From NCBI GenBank assembly GCA_048262715.1, contig JBLXEV010000001.1, forward strand, positions 372,001-436,000: a stretch of 64,000 nt of DNA, read 5' to 3'. Source of the DNA: Albirhodobacter sp048262715. Its GTDB lineage: Bacteria > Pseudomonadota > Alphaproteobacteria > Rhodobacterales > Rhodobacteraceae. The translations under genes were made by a program, and so were the position numbers. How positions within the stretch are numbered: the first letter of the stretch is position 1; the number at the start of each line of letters is the position of its first letter. This document shows, piece after piece, positions 44,607 through 53,286 of the stretch. Under the pieces are notes generated by a model, which did no database searches, was not told where the DNA came from, and was given only the letters and a program-made list of their open reading frames with translations.

Positions 44607-45065
44607 ATGCGCCGTTTTGGAGACGCGCCCAAGCGTGGAATACCTTACCGTATACGCCAAGGAGCCTATGCGGTTTTAATGCGCGAGGGCGAGATTCTTT
44701 TGACGCATCAAGCCAGCCCCGAGCCGGAATTCCAGCTTCCGGGTGGGGGGATTGATCCGGGTGAAAGTGCCCTTCAGGCCCTGCACCGCGAGGTCAATGA
44801 GGAAACCGGCTGGGCAATTGCCGCGCCGTTGCGCTTAGGGGCCTATCGGCGCTTCACCTATATGCCCGATTATGATCGCTGGGCGGAGAAGATCTGCACG
44901 ATCTATCTCGCGCGGCCCGTTTTACAGCGCGGCGCGCCGATTGAGCCGGATCATCAAGCCATTTGGTGCGATGCGCAGCAAGCTGCGCGATCCCTCTCCA
45001 ATACAGGCGACCGCCATTTCCTATTGCAGGCCTTAAGGCGCAGCGGCACGATTGTTTCTAAATAG
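44607..45065 (+). CDS. Nudix hydrolase
   Basis: A 152-residue Nudix protein. The box GGGIDPGESALQALHREVNEETG fits the Gx5Ex7REUxEExGU consensus fully. ATG 44607 follows GGGGGAG; the frame is open 47 codons upstream through the hslO promoter. It is divergent from hslO (123-base gap). Substrate unknown; a nucleoside triphosphate or nucleotide-linked sugar is typical. Confidence 0.92.
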   Translation: MRRFGDAPKRGIPYRIRQGAYAVLMREGEILLTHQASPEPEFQLPGGGIDPGESALQALHREVNEETGWAIAAPLRLGAYRRFTYMPDYDRWAEKICTIYLARPVLQRGAPIEPDHQAIWCDAQQAARSLSNTGDRHFLLQALRRSGTIVSK

Positions 45066-45209
45066 GTCATAGATCTATTACTTTGCGCAAGATTTTGCCC
45101 TTTACGTCAAACATCTCGCTAGCAACTGTGGCAGGATTAAGATATATCTATTGGCAGCAGTTATAACGAGTTGGCCAAAGGCCACGGGTAATGAGGCGGA
45201 GTATTGTAA
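45066..45209 (+). promoter_or_regulatory. Leader region of the bapA-like operon
   Basis: A 144-base, visibly AT-richer leader before the adhesin gene. A small hairpin TGGCC-AAA-GGCCA (45172-45184) precedes the ribosome site GAGGCGGAG by a few bases. AT-rich stretches (GGATTAAGATATATCTATT, 45133-45151) could hold a promoter or regulator site, but no consensus match is certain. Confidence 0.4.
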
Positions 45210-48200
45210 ATGGTGAAGTCAGTTGACTTCGCTGTTCGTGGTCACACGGGCGGCGTGAATCGTGGTATTGTAAGTGGCGACGGTGCGAGCGATTTCCTCG
45301 CGGTGGGGTCGGGCGACGAGATTTCGCTGAACCTTCGAAAATCCAACATTCTAAAATATGTGCGCGAAGGCTCTGATCTGCAGGTTGTGCTGATCGATGG
45401 TCGCGTCATTACGCTGAGCGGCTATTTCAACGCGGCTGCAGGCGACGAGAACAAACTCTTTATCTCCGCTGATGGCGAGATCACGCAAGTGACGCTCGAC
45501 TCCGGCCCTGATGGCGTGATCTTCGCCAGCTATGGCGGCGAGATGGGCGGCGAAAAATGGAGCCCCTACGACCAGATCACCTTCTATGAGGGCGACGAGC
45601 TGGTGTCTGATGCGGTTGTCGGCGAAGCGACTGGGATGGCGGCCTTCGCGCCCCTCTTGGGCGGGCTTGGCGCATCGGCGGCGGGCGCGGGCCTTTTGGG
45701 CGCAGGGCTTCTTGTTGGCGGCGGCGGCGGTGGTGGCACCGCAACGGACCCGACAGACGGAACCGATGGCACGGATGGCACTGACACGACGGATGCAACC
45801 GACGGCACGGATGCAACGGATGGCACGGATGCAACGGATGGCACCGATGCAACCGACGGCACCGATGCGACCGGCGGCACGGATGCAACCGACGGCACGG
45901 ATGCGACCGACGGAACGGACGCAACGGGTGGCACTGACGTAACTGACGGAACCGATGCGACTGACGGAACGGACGCAACGGGTGGCACTGACGCAACTGA
46001 CGGCACTGACGCAACCGACGGAACAGACACGACAGATGGCACGGATGGAACCGATGGAACGGACGGCACCGATGGAACGGATGCGACCGATGCGACGGAC
46101 CCAACCGAGGTTATCGAACCCGCAGTAGATAACCCTGATGCAGATAGCCTGCTGACAACGAACACTGCGGCGACGGCCTCCGTGTCCGGCACCGGCGCGC
46201 CTGGGTCGCATGTGGAAGTGGTCATCGGCGGTGAGACCGTGACCACCACGATCGGCACCAACGGGCGCTGGGCTGTTACCTTCGAGGGGGATACATTCCC
46301 TGCGGATGGCGATTATAGCTCCACGGTTACCGTCACAACCGGTAGCACGGTTTACACGCTCGACGGCCCTGATTTCCTGATCGATATGACCCCGCCTGCG
46401 GTGGACTTCACCGAAGGCACGATGAGTGTCGGGGATATCGAGAATATCGCGGACTACCGCGATGGTGTGACCATCGGCGGCGAAGGCGAAGCGGGAGCAA
46501 CGGTTCAAGTGACGGTGCTCGACGCGACCCGCACTGTCACGATTGGCGCGGATGGCACTTGGGAAGTCACCTTCACACAGGCCGAAGTTCCGGGCGGTGA
46601 ATATGAAACCGCCGTGACCGTCACCGCCACGGATATCCACGGCAATGTCAGCACCGTCACCGATATGCTCGCGATTGACACGGTGATGGACGTGGCCTTC
46701 GATGAGGCATCCATCACCGCCGATAACGTGGTGAACGCCGCAGAGATGACCGCTGGCGTGACCCTCACCGGCACGGCGGATGCGGGCTCACATGTGACCG
46801 TCACGGTTGGCACGGTTGCGCATGATGTTGTGGCGGGCGCGGATGGCAGCTGGTCGGTGGTCTTCGCTTCGGGCGAGATTGCAGGCGGTGAGCGCGATGT
46901 GCGCGCGACCGTCACCGCGACGGATGCTGCGGGGAACACCGCTACTGATGCGCGCTGGATCAATCTGGATACCCAAACCCATGTTGCGATCAACCCGACG
47001 CAAGCGGGCGACAATGTGATCTCGGGCGCTGAACGTGTGGCCGCAGGCGGCGTGCCGCTGGTTGGCACGGCAGAGGCAGGCTCGACAGTGGTTGTGACCA
47101 TGGGCCGCGCGAGCCACACTGTTACCGCTGGTGCCGATGGCACATGGCGCGCGACCTTCACAGCAGCCGAAATTCCGGCTGGCGAGAGCACAGCGACAAT
47201 CAATGTCACCGCGACCGATCTTGCGGGCAATACCGCGAGTGCAACACAGTCGATTCAAATCGACACGGCAGTCACGCGCCTCACCCACACCACGGCGACG
47301 CCGGGGGCTGACAATGTTGTCAACGCGGCTGAGGGGGCGAACGGGGTTGTCGTCATGGGGACGGTTGAGGCTGGATCCAGCGTCGTTCTGCGCCTTGGCA
47401 CGAACGGGACCGTCAACGCGACGGTGAACTCTGACGGCACATGGACGGCAACGATCCCCGCGAGCCATCTGCCCGCGACGGAAACCTCGATGCAACTCAA
47501 CGTGTCGGCCACCGATCCCTATGGCAACACCGCCACGCAGACCTCCTCTGTGACGTTCGACCCAATTGTGCGGAACTTCATCGAGACGGGCACGATTGCG
47601 GGCGACGGTGTGGTCAATGCGGATGAGGCTGCGGCGGGCTTCACCATCGGCGGAACAGTCGAGGCGAACTCCACCGTGCAGGTCGAGCTGGCGAATGGTG
47701 CTGTGCGTAGTGTGGCGGCTGGCAGCAATGGCCGCTGGTCGGTGACCTTCACCGATGCCGATCTGCCGCAAGGCGAAGGCACGATGGGCTACACGATCCA
47801 CGCGACCGACAGCCATCAGAACACTGCCTCGCATAATGGTAGCTTCGAATATGATCTGGTGACACCGGATGCGCCGAATATCCTGTTCTTCCAAGCCGAA
47901 TCCAACGCGCTGCGCGGGATCGGGACGATGCTCACCGATGATCACTATTCGATGACGCAGATCGCGGCGAACGGCGCCAGCAGTGAGATTGCCTTCCGTC
48001 AAAGCGATGATGTGCAATATGACGAGAGCTTCTTCCGCTTCAACAACACGGTTCCGGATGGATCCTACCTCGTTGTGACGGCCGAAGATGCGGCGGGCAA
48101 TGATGCGTCCACGCTGTTGATCGTCAACAACACCGAGGCGGTGAACGTCAATCTGGACCGTGTCGGGTTGGAGAATTTCGACTTCGGGACGATTGATCTG

Positions 48201-48434
48201 AGCTTCGCCCCCGAGGCGAATCTGACGATCACGGAAGCGCAGATCATGGGGCTTACCGATAGCGATCACACGCTGATCGTGCGCGGCGATAGCGCCGATC
48301 ATGTCACCGCACATGGCGCGGTCGATACCGGACAGACGGTCGAAGTCGATGGCGCGGTCCATCACGTCTATACGCTGGGCGATCACGGGGCGACGCTGCT
48401 GATCGACGATCAGATTACGAATGTAACGATCTAA
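45210..48434 (+). CDS. BapA-like surface adhesin, type I secreted
   Basis: A 1074-residue exported adhesin. Residues 1-140 resemble the BapA prefix domain (DEISLNLRKSNILKYVREGSD, then LIDGRVITLSGYF). Residues 143-176 are a hydrophobic, glycine-rich segment (GASAAGAGLLGAG) that could hold the protein in the secretion channel. Residues 179-299 are Thr-Asp-X tripeptides. Six Ig-like repeats of about 97 residues follow (301-396, 397-493, 494-591, 592-690, 691-788, 789-885; each with a GADGTW-like turn and ATDxxGNTA end). The C-terminal 190 residues end in LLIDDQITNVTI, probably the secretion signal. I see no Cys, no Sec signal and no RTX repeats. The secretion genes follow at once. Role inferred: biofilm or surface attachment. 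Confidence 0.88.
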   Translation: MVKSVDFAVRGHTGGVNRGIVSGDGASDFLAVGSGDEISLNLRKSNILKYVREGSDLQVVLIDGRVITLSGYFNAAAGDENKLFISADGEITQVTLDSGPDGVIFASYGGEMGGEKWSPYDQITFYEGDELVSDAVVGEATGMAAFAPLLGGLGASAAGAGLLGAGLLVGGGGGGGTATDPTDGTDGTDGTDTTDATDGTDATDGTDATDGTDATDGTDATGGTDATDGTDATDGTDATGGTDVTDGTDATDGTDATGGTDATDGTDATDGTDTTDGTDGTDGTDGTDGTDATDATDPTEVIEPAVDNPDADSLLTTNTAATASVSGTGAPGSHVEVVIGGETVTTTIGTNGRWAVTFEGDTFPADGDYSSTVTVTTGSTVYTLDGPDFLIDMTPPAVDFTEGTMSVGDIENIADYRDGVTIGGEGEAGATVQVTVLDATRTVTIGADGTWEVTFTQAEVPGGEYETAVTVTATDIHGNVSTVTDMLAIDTVMDVAFDEASITADNVVNAAEMTAGVTLTGTADAGSHVTVTVGTVAHDVVAGADGSWSVVFASGEIAGGERDVRATVTATDAAGNTATDARWINLDTQTHVAINPTQAGDNVISGAERVAAGGVPLVGTAEAGSTVVVTMGRASHTVTAGADGTWRATFTAAEIPAGESTATINVTATDLAGNTASATQSIQIDTAVTRLTHTTATPGADNVVNAAEGANGVVVMGTVEAGSSVVLRLGTNGTVNATVNSDGTWTATIPASHLPATETSMQLNVSATDPYGNTATQTSSVTFDPIVRNFIETGTIAGDGVVNADEAAAGFTIGGTVEANSTVQVELANGAVRSVAAGSNGRWSVTFTDADLPQGEGTMGYTIHATDSHQNTASHNGSFEYDLVTPDAPNILFFQAESNALRGIGTMLTDDHYSMTQIAANGASSEIAFRQSDDVQYDESFFRFNNTVPDGSYLVVTAEDAAGNDASTLLIVNNTEAVNVNLDRVGLENFDFGTIDLSFAPEANLTITEAQIMGLTDSDHTLIVRGDSADHVTAHGAVDTGQTVEVDGAVHHVYTLGDHGATLLIDDQITNVTI
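45744..46106 (+). repeat. 9/18-bp coding minisatellite (Thr-Asp-X)n
   Basis: About 363 bases of in-frame tandem repeats with a 9-base core like GGCACGGATGCA, often as 18-base doublets. They encode about 40 TDG, TDA or TDT tripeptides (some as TGG). Synonymous third-base changes separate many copies, so the array is old enough to have diverged while the protein pattern was kept. Copy number could change without frameshift because every unit is a multiple of three. Confidence 0.95.
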
Positions 48435-48444
48435 GGAGCGCGCG

Positions 48445-49791
48445 ATGACCCGGAGGGAACACACCAAACTCCCCCGGGCCTCTTCGGCGGTCCGGTTGGG
48501 CAAGGCGCTCTGCCTCGGCTTGGTTCTGGGTGGTTGCGCGCTGGGCGGGGGATCGCCTCTCACCAGCATGCAGGCGTTCAGCCCTGCGGGGCGCGATGCG
48601 GCCCTTGCCCCTAGCACTCCGGGAACCACGGCGGAAACCTCCGCCGTGATTTCCAATCTCAAATCGCGCAGCGCTATTTTGCCCGATCAAGGGCCCTATG
48701 ATCAGATCGCGCAATCGGTTCTGGCCGCCTCGCGGGGGCGGGCGGAGGCCGATCTGCGCGTGGCACGGCTGACAGCGAAAGCGCGCGCGTCCAATTGGTT
48801 GCCGCAGCTTAGCCCGCAGATCTCGCTCAACTCGTTGGGGGATCTGGTCTCGTCGCTGATCGTCGAGCAAGTCCTCTTCGACAATGGCAAAAAGAAAGCC
48901 GAGCGGGAATTTGCGGCGGCGGATGTTGAGGTCGCAGCGGTCAGCTATGCCGCCGAGATGAACGAGCGGGTGGCCTCGGGGCTGACGCATTACATCGCGG
49001 CGCGGCGCGCGAATGAGCAAGGGGCTGCCGCACAGGCCGCCAGTCTGCGGCTCAAGGAATATGACCGGATCATGCGCGAGCGTGTGAGGGGCGGGTTGTC
49101 CGATATGTCCGAGGCACGGGTGATTTCGCAGAAATACGCCGAGATGGAAGCCACCGTTCGATCCGATGCAGATAGCCAGCGCAGCGCCCTCGCGCAGCTC
49201 AACGCGATGGCCGATCGCGATTTGCAGGGCGTTGCGGGGATGGATCAAATCGCGGTCTCGGGGCGAGATGCGACAGCGCTCTCTGTCGTGATGGCCGAGG
49301 CCGAACGCGGGCGCTCTTTGGCGGAGGCCAAGATCCTGCGTGCGGGGTATCTTCCCGGTCTTTCGGCGCAGGGGAGCGTTGGCTCCGGCAAATCCGATCT
49401 CGGGTTGACCGCGAGCGTCGGCAATATGCTTGGCTTTGGCACTGGTGATGCGCTGGCCGCGATTGAAGCCTCCAAGGCGAGCGCGGATGCGGCCGTGGCC
49501 GAGGCGCAGCAGACCGCCGAAATCAAGCGCGTCACGCTGGAGCAAAAGCTGGCGGCGGCACGGGCAAAATACGCCCGCGATGCCGAGGTCACGCGCCAGA
49601 CAGGCAGCGGGCTCGAGATGTTCACCGAACAATATAAGGTGGGGCGCAGAACCTTGCTGGAGCTGGTGAATATGTATGAAAGCTATGCGGCGATGGAACG
49701 CGCGCAGATCGCTTTAAAATACGACATCGCCCTGCTAGAGATCGATATCGCTAGTGAGTTGGGCCTGTTGGCCGATGGGACGAGTATCTAA
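48445..49791 (+). CDS. TolC-family outer membrane factor (lipoprotein)
   Basis: A 448-residue outer-membrane channel protein. The signal region LCLGLVLGGC suggests a lipidated Cys (about residue 31), as in the OprM branch. Long helical repeats and the C-terminal stretch FTEQYKVGRRTLLELVNMYESYA are typical of TolC-like factors of type I secretion systems. It begins 10 bases after the adhesin stop and serves as its exit duct. Role inferred from the operon. Confidence 0.9.
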   Translation: MTRREHTKLPRASSAVRLGKALCLGLVLGGCALGGGSPLTSMQAFSPAGRDAALAPSTPGTTAETSAVISNLKSRSAILPDQGPYDQIAQSVLAASRGRAEADLRVARLTAKARASNWLPQLSPQISLNSLGDLVSSLIVEQVLFDNGKKKAEREFAAADVEVAAVSYAAEMNERVASGLTHYIAARRANEQGAAAQAASLRLKEYDRIMRERVRGGLSDMSEARVISQKYAEMEATVRSDADSQRSALAQLNAMADRDLQGVAGMDQIAVSGRDATALSVVMAEAERGRSLAEAKILRAGYLPGLSAQGSVGSGKSDLGLTASVGNMLGFGTGDALAAIEASKASADAAVAEAQQTAEIKRVTLEQKLAAARAKYARDAEVTRQTGSGLEMFTEQYKVGRRTLLELVNMYESYAAMERAQIALKYDIALLEIDIASELGLLADGTSI

Positions 49792-49806
49792 GGGGCGGAA
49801 GGCAGT

Positions 49807-52056
49807 TTGACCGACCGGATTATCGCGTTTGACATCAATGCGGCCCGTGTGAGTGGGGCCGACGGCGGTGCTATGCCCCGCGGCACCCCCGATCCGGCGA
49901 AAGCTGCCGCCGCCAAACCCTCAATCAGCAAAGCCCGCGCCCGTGCCGAACTGGCCTCCGCCTATGCGGGGCTGTTGGGCGCGCAAATCCCTGCTGCCGA
50001 TATTTTGGAACAGATGCTGCTCGCGGTGGGCGAGGCGACGGCGGCGGTGACGGGGATCGCGGCCTCGGAAGTCACGCCTGAGCAAGTCGCGGCAGTGCTG
50101 AAGGTCGCAGGGATGCAGGTCGAGATCGAACAGATCTCCGGCATGGAACCCGGCCATTGGCCCGCGATTGCGGTGATGACCAGCGGCCAGATGGTGCTGG
50201 TGATCGGGCAGGAGGACGGCACTGTCATCGTCTTTGACAAGACCCGCCCCGATGGCCGCGCCGAAGTGCCGTTGCAAGAATTCGGGCCGTTCTTCTCCGG
50301 CAGGATCGTGCGGGCGCGCTCCACCCTGCGGCAGATCGAGGAACGTCACCGCTTGCTCGACGGGCGCAGCCATTGGTTCTGGGGCGAATTCCTGACCCAG
50401 CGCCGCACCTTCGCGGAGGTGGCGATTGGCTCGCTCTTCGCTAATATTCTCGCGGTTGCCGTCGCGCTGTTCTCCCTGCAAGTCTATGATCGCGTGATCC
50501 CGCATAAATCCGAGGCGACGCTTTGGGTTCTGGCGGGGGGCGCGTTTCTGGCGATGTTGATGGAGGGCGCACTGAAACAGGCGCGGTCCTCTCTGATGGA
50601 TGTGTCTGGCCGCAAGATCGAGCTTTCGGTGCAAAAGCTGCTGATGGAGCGGCTCTTGGGGATGAAGGCCTCCCCCGCCGCGCGCGCGCCAAGCCAGCTA
50701 TTCTCCGCGATGCGGGAGTTCTCCTCGGTGCGGGAATTCTTCACCGCGACGACGATTGGCGGGCTGGCCGATATCCCCTTTATCTTCGTGTTCCTCGCGC
50801 TGGTGGCCTCGATCGGCGGCAATCTTGTCTGGGTGCTAATCGCGGGCGGGGTGCTGATGGTCCTCCCCGGTTTCCTGATGCAGAAGAAGATGATCGCGCT
50901 GACCAAAGCCACGCAGGGCGCTTCGGCGCGGGCCTCCAAACTGTTGATGGAGGCGATCTTTGAGCATGAGACCGTCAACACACAGCGCGGGCAGGATAAG
51001 TTCAAACGGCTCTGGGAGGAGTTGACGACGCTTTCAGCGGTGAAATCCTCCGAGCAGCGCAAGCTCTCGGCATGGCTCACCGGCTGGGCGCAGGGCGTGC
51101 AGCAGGGCACCTATATCCTCGTTGTCGTGATCGGGACGTATAAGGTCTTCGCGGGGGATTTTACCGTTGGCTCGATCATCGCAATCGGGATGCTGACGAC
51201 GCGGACGCTCGGCCCTCTGACGCAACTCTCCGCCACGTTGGCGCGCTGGTCGAATGTGAAATCCGCGCTGACGGGGCTGGAAGCGATTGCTGGGTCCGAC
51301 CAGATGCAGGATCCCGAGCGCGCCTATCTGCGCACGGAGAAAATCGGCGGCAGCTTCGAGTTGCGGCAGATCGAGTTCCGCTATGATCCTTCAGGCGCGG
51401 CGAATGTTGATATCGCGGCGCTGGCGATCCCTGCGGGGCAGCATGTTGCGGTTTTGGGCGCGAACGGGTCGGGCAAATCGACCCTCCTCAAACTTCTGGC
51501 GGGCGTCTATGAGCCAAACGGCGGGCGGGTGCTGTTGGACGGTGTGGATCTGAGCCAGCTACACCCGCGGGATCTGCGGCGCGGCGTAGGGTATCTGAGC
51601 CAAGACGTGCGGCTGTTTTCCGGCACGTTGCGCGATAACCTGAACCTGACGCAATTGGAGCGCAGCGAGGACCGGATCTACCAAGCGCTTGATTTCGCAG
51701 GGCTCGGCCCGTTCTTGCGCAGCCATCCCAAGGGGCTGGATCTGGAGATCAAAGACGGCGGCGAGGGGCTTTCCGTGGGCCAGCGCCAATCCATCGGCTG
51801 GGCGAGACTCTGGCTGCAAGATCCGCAGGTGGTGATTTTGGATGAGCCGACAGCGGCGCTCGATACCACTCTGGAAACGACGCTTGTCTCGCGGCTGGAG
51901 GGCTGGCTGAAAGGCCGCACCGCGATCATTGCGACGCATCGTGTCCCGATCCTGTCGCTGACGGACCGGACGTTGATCATGCAAAACGGACGGTTGATGG
52001 TGGACGGGCCGCGCGATGCGGTGCTGGCGCATCTCAACAAGGCCAAGGCGCAATGA
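49807..52056 (+). CDS. Type I secretion ABC transporter
   Basis: A 749-residue exporter with an N-terminal C39-like domain (about residues 40-170), a six-helix domain (about 195-480) and an ATPase. The C39-like part shows no catalytic Cys motif, so it is probably a substrate-docking domain, as in HlyB/LapB-type exporters. Walker A is GANGSGKST (about 551-559) and Walker B VVILDEPTAAL. The signature is LSVGQRQ where LSGGQ is usual. The start is a TTG at 49807 with GGGGCGGAAGG upstream. It overlaps the membrane fusion gene by 4 bases. Confidence 0.93.
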   Translation: MTDRIIAFDINAARVSGADGGAMPRGTPDPAKAAAAKPSISKARARAELASAYAGLLGAQIPAADILEQMLLAVGEATAAVTGIAASEVTPEQVAAVLKVAGMQVEIEQISGMEPGHWPAIAVMTSGQMVLVIGQEDGTVIVFDKTRPDGRAEVPLQEFGPFFSGRIVRARSTLRQIEERHRLLDGRSHWFWGEFLTQRRTFAEVAIGSLFANILAVAVALFSLQVYDRVIPHKSEATLWVLAGGAFLAMLMEGALKQARSSLMDVSGRKIELSVQKLLMERLLGMKASPAARAPSQLFSAMREFSSVREFFTATTIGGLADIPFIFVFLALVASIGGNLVWVLIAGGVLMVLPGFLMQKKMIALTKATQGASARASKLLMEAIFEHETVNTQRGQDKFKRLWEELTTLSAVKSSEQRKLSAWLTGWAQGVQQGTYILVVVIGTYKVFAGDFTVGSIIAIGMLTTRTLGPLTQLSATLARWSNVKSALTGLEAIAGSDQMQDPERAYLRTEKIGGSFELRQIEFRYDPSGAANVDIAALAIPAGQHVAVLGANGSGKSTLLKLLAGVYEPNGGRVLLDGVDLSQLHPRDLRRGVGYLSQDVRLFSGTLRDNLNLTQLERSEDRIYQALDFAGLGPFLRSHPKGLDLEIKDGGEGLSVGQRQSIGWARLWLQDPQVVILDEPTAALDTTLETTLVSRLEGWLKGRTAIIATHRVPILSLTDRTLIMQNGRLMVDGPRDAVLAHLNKAKAQ

Positions 52057-53225
52057 GCACGATAGACCCCGCCGCGATGGGCGACCGCTCCAAGCGGCCG
52101 TCCACAATCATCTGGCTGATCGCGCTGACGGTGATCTTGTTCATCGGCTGGGCCTCGGTGGCATGGGTGGATGAAATCGTGCGCGGGCCGGGGGAGATCG
52201 TTTCGTCCTCCAAGCCGCAGATCATCCAGAATTTGGAAGGCGGTATTCTCGCTGCGCTCTATGTGGCCGAGGGCGATACTGTCGAGCCGGGGGATGTTCT
52301 GGCGCGGCTGCAAGGCACGCAATACCAATCGCAGGTCGATGATCTGGAAAGCCAGATCGCCGCGCTGGAAGTGCGCAAGCTGCGGCTGGAGGCCGAGATG
52401 GCGGGGCTGACCGATTTCGAGCCCTCGATGAATGAGGAGAAGCTGGTCCCCGCGATCATCGCCTCTGAGCGCGCGCTGCTCACGGCGCGGCTGGAGGATT
52501 TCACCTCGCGGAAACTGGGCGCGAAGCGGGTCTCCGAGCAGGCAGCGGCGGAGTTGAAACTGCTGGAGAACATGCTCAAGAAAGAGATCGCGCCACTGAT
52601 CGAGGTGACGCGCGCGCGCAAAGTGGCCCGCGATGCGGAGAACCAGCTTTCCGATATTATCACCAAGACCGAGTTGGAGCGCGCGGGGGAATATTCCGAC
52701 ACGCTCGCCAAGCTCGGCACGCTGCGCCAGCAGATCAAATCGGCGGAAGATCAGTTGGATCGCACGATCTTGGAAAGCCCGCTCAAGGGCATCGTCAACA
52801 AGCTCTCGGTCACGACAATTGGCGGGGTTGTGCGGCCCGGTGAGGAGATCTTGCAGATCATCCCGCTGGATGAGGAATTGTTCATCGAAACACGGATCAA
52901 GCCCGAGGATATCGCCAATGTGAAGCCGGGGCAGGATGCGACGATCAAGCTCTCGGCCTATGATTATACGATCTACGGATCGCTGAAGGGCGAGGTCTAT
53001 GTGCTCTCCGCAGATACGTTCAAGGACGAGCGCGACCCCAAGGCAGTCCCCTATTACAAGGTGACGTTGCGGGTCGATGTGACTCATTTGACCGAACGCC
53101 AGCGGAATCTTCAGATCAAACCGGGGATGCAGGCGACGGTGGAATTGCGGACGGGGGAGAAGACCGTTTTGAAATATCTTCTCAAGCCGCTCTACAAATC
53201 CCGTGAGGCGCTGCGTGAGCCATAA
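52053..53225 (+). CDS. Type I secretion membrane fusion protein
   Basis: A 390-residue HlyD-family adaptor joining the ABC exporter to the outer-membrane factor. One N-terminal membrane helix (about residues 18-38), a lipoyl/biotinyl-like half (IIQNLEGGILAALYVAEGDTVEPGDVLARL), a long coiled coil (about 95-225) and the returning lipoyl and beta-barrel parts (ILESPLKGIVNKL, GGVVRPGEEILQIIPLDEELFIETRI) give the full layout. The last gene of the adhesin operon, followed by a terminator. Confidence 0.94.
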   Translation: MSTIDPAAMGDRSKRPSTIIWLIALTVILFIGWASVAWVDEIVRGPGEIVSSSKPQIIQNLEGGILAALYVAEGDTVEPGDVLARLQGTQYQSQVDDLESQIAALEVRKLRLEAEMAGLTDFEPSMNEEKLVPAIIASERALLTARLEDFTSRKLGAKRVSEQAAAELKLLENMLKKEIAPLIEVTRARKVARDAENQLSDIITKTELERAGEYSDTLAKLGTLRQQIKSAEDQLDRTILESPLKGIVNKLSVTTIGGVVRPGEEILQIIPLDEELFIETRIKPEDIANVKPGQDATIKLSAYDYTIYGSLKGEVYVLSADTFKDERDPKAVPYYKVTLRVDVTHLTERQRNLQIKPGMQATVELRTGEKTVLKYLLKPLYKSREALREP

Positions 53226-53246
53226 GGGCGCGGCATAAGGTGATCA

Positions 53247-53275
53247 AAAAGGCCCGCCGGATTGGCGGGCCTTTT
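53247..53275. terminator. Bidirectional terminator, adhesin operon / mltB-type
   Basis: A perfect 12-bp stem (53247-53258 with 53264-53275) has a 5-base loop, with A-run and T-run on either side. It separates the convergent secretion operon and lytic transglycosylase gene. Confidence 0.92.
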
Positions 53276-53286
53276 GAATTTGGCGA

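Noticed and set aside
45744..46106. Tandem repeats as a CRISPR array
   Set aside because: Units are 9-18 bases with no unique spacers and stay in frame as Thr-Asp-X codons within the adhesin gene.
45210..48434. Adhesin as an RTX toxin
   Set aside because: No GGxGxDxxx nonapeptides and no toxin domain; the Ig repeats and prefix domain fit an adhesin.
46788..48662. A 624-codon minus-strand frame opposite the adhesin
   Set aside because: Shadow of the adhesin gene and the start of the outer-membrane factor gene; atypical Arg/His composition and no ribosome site.
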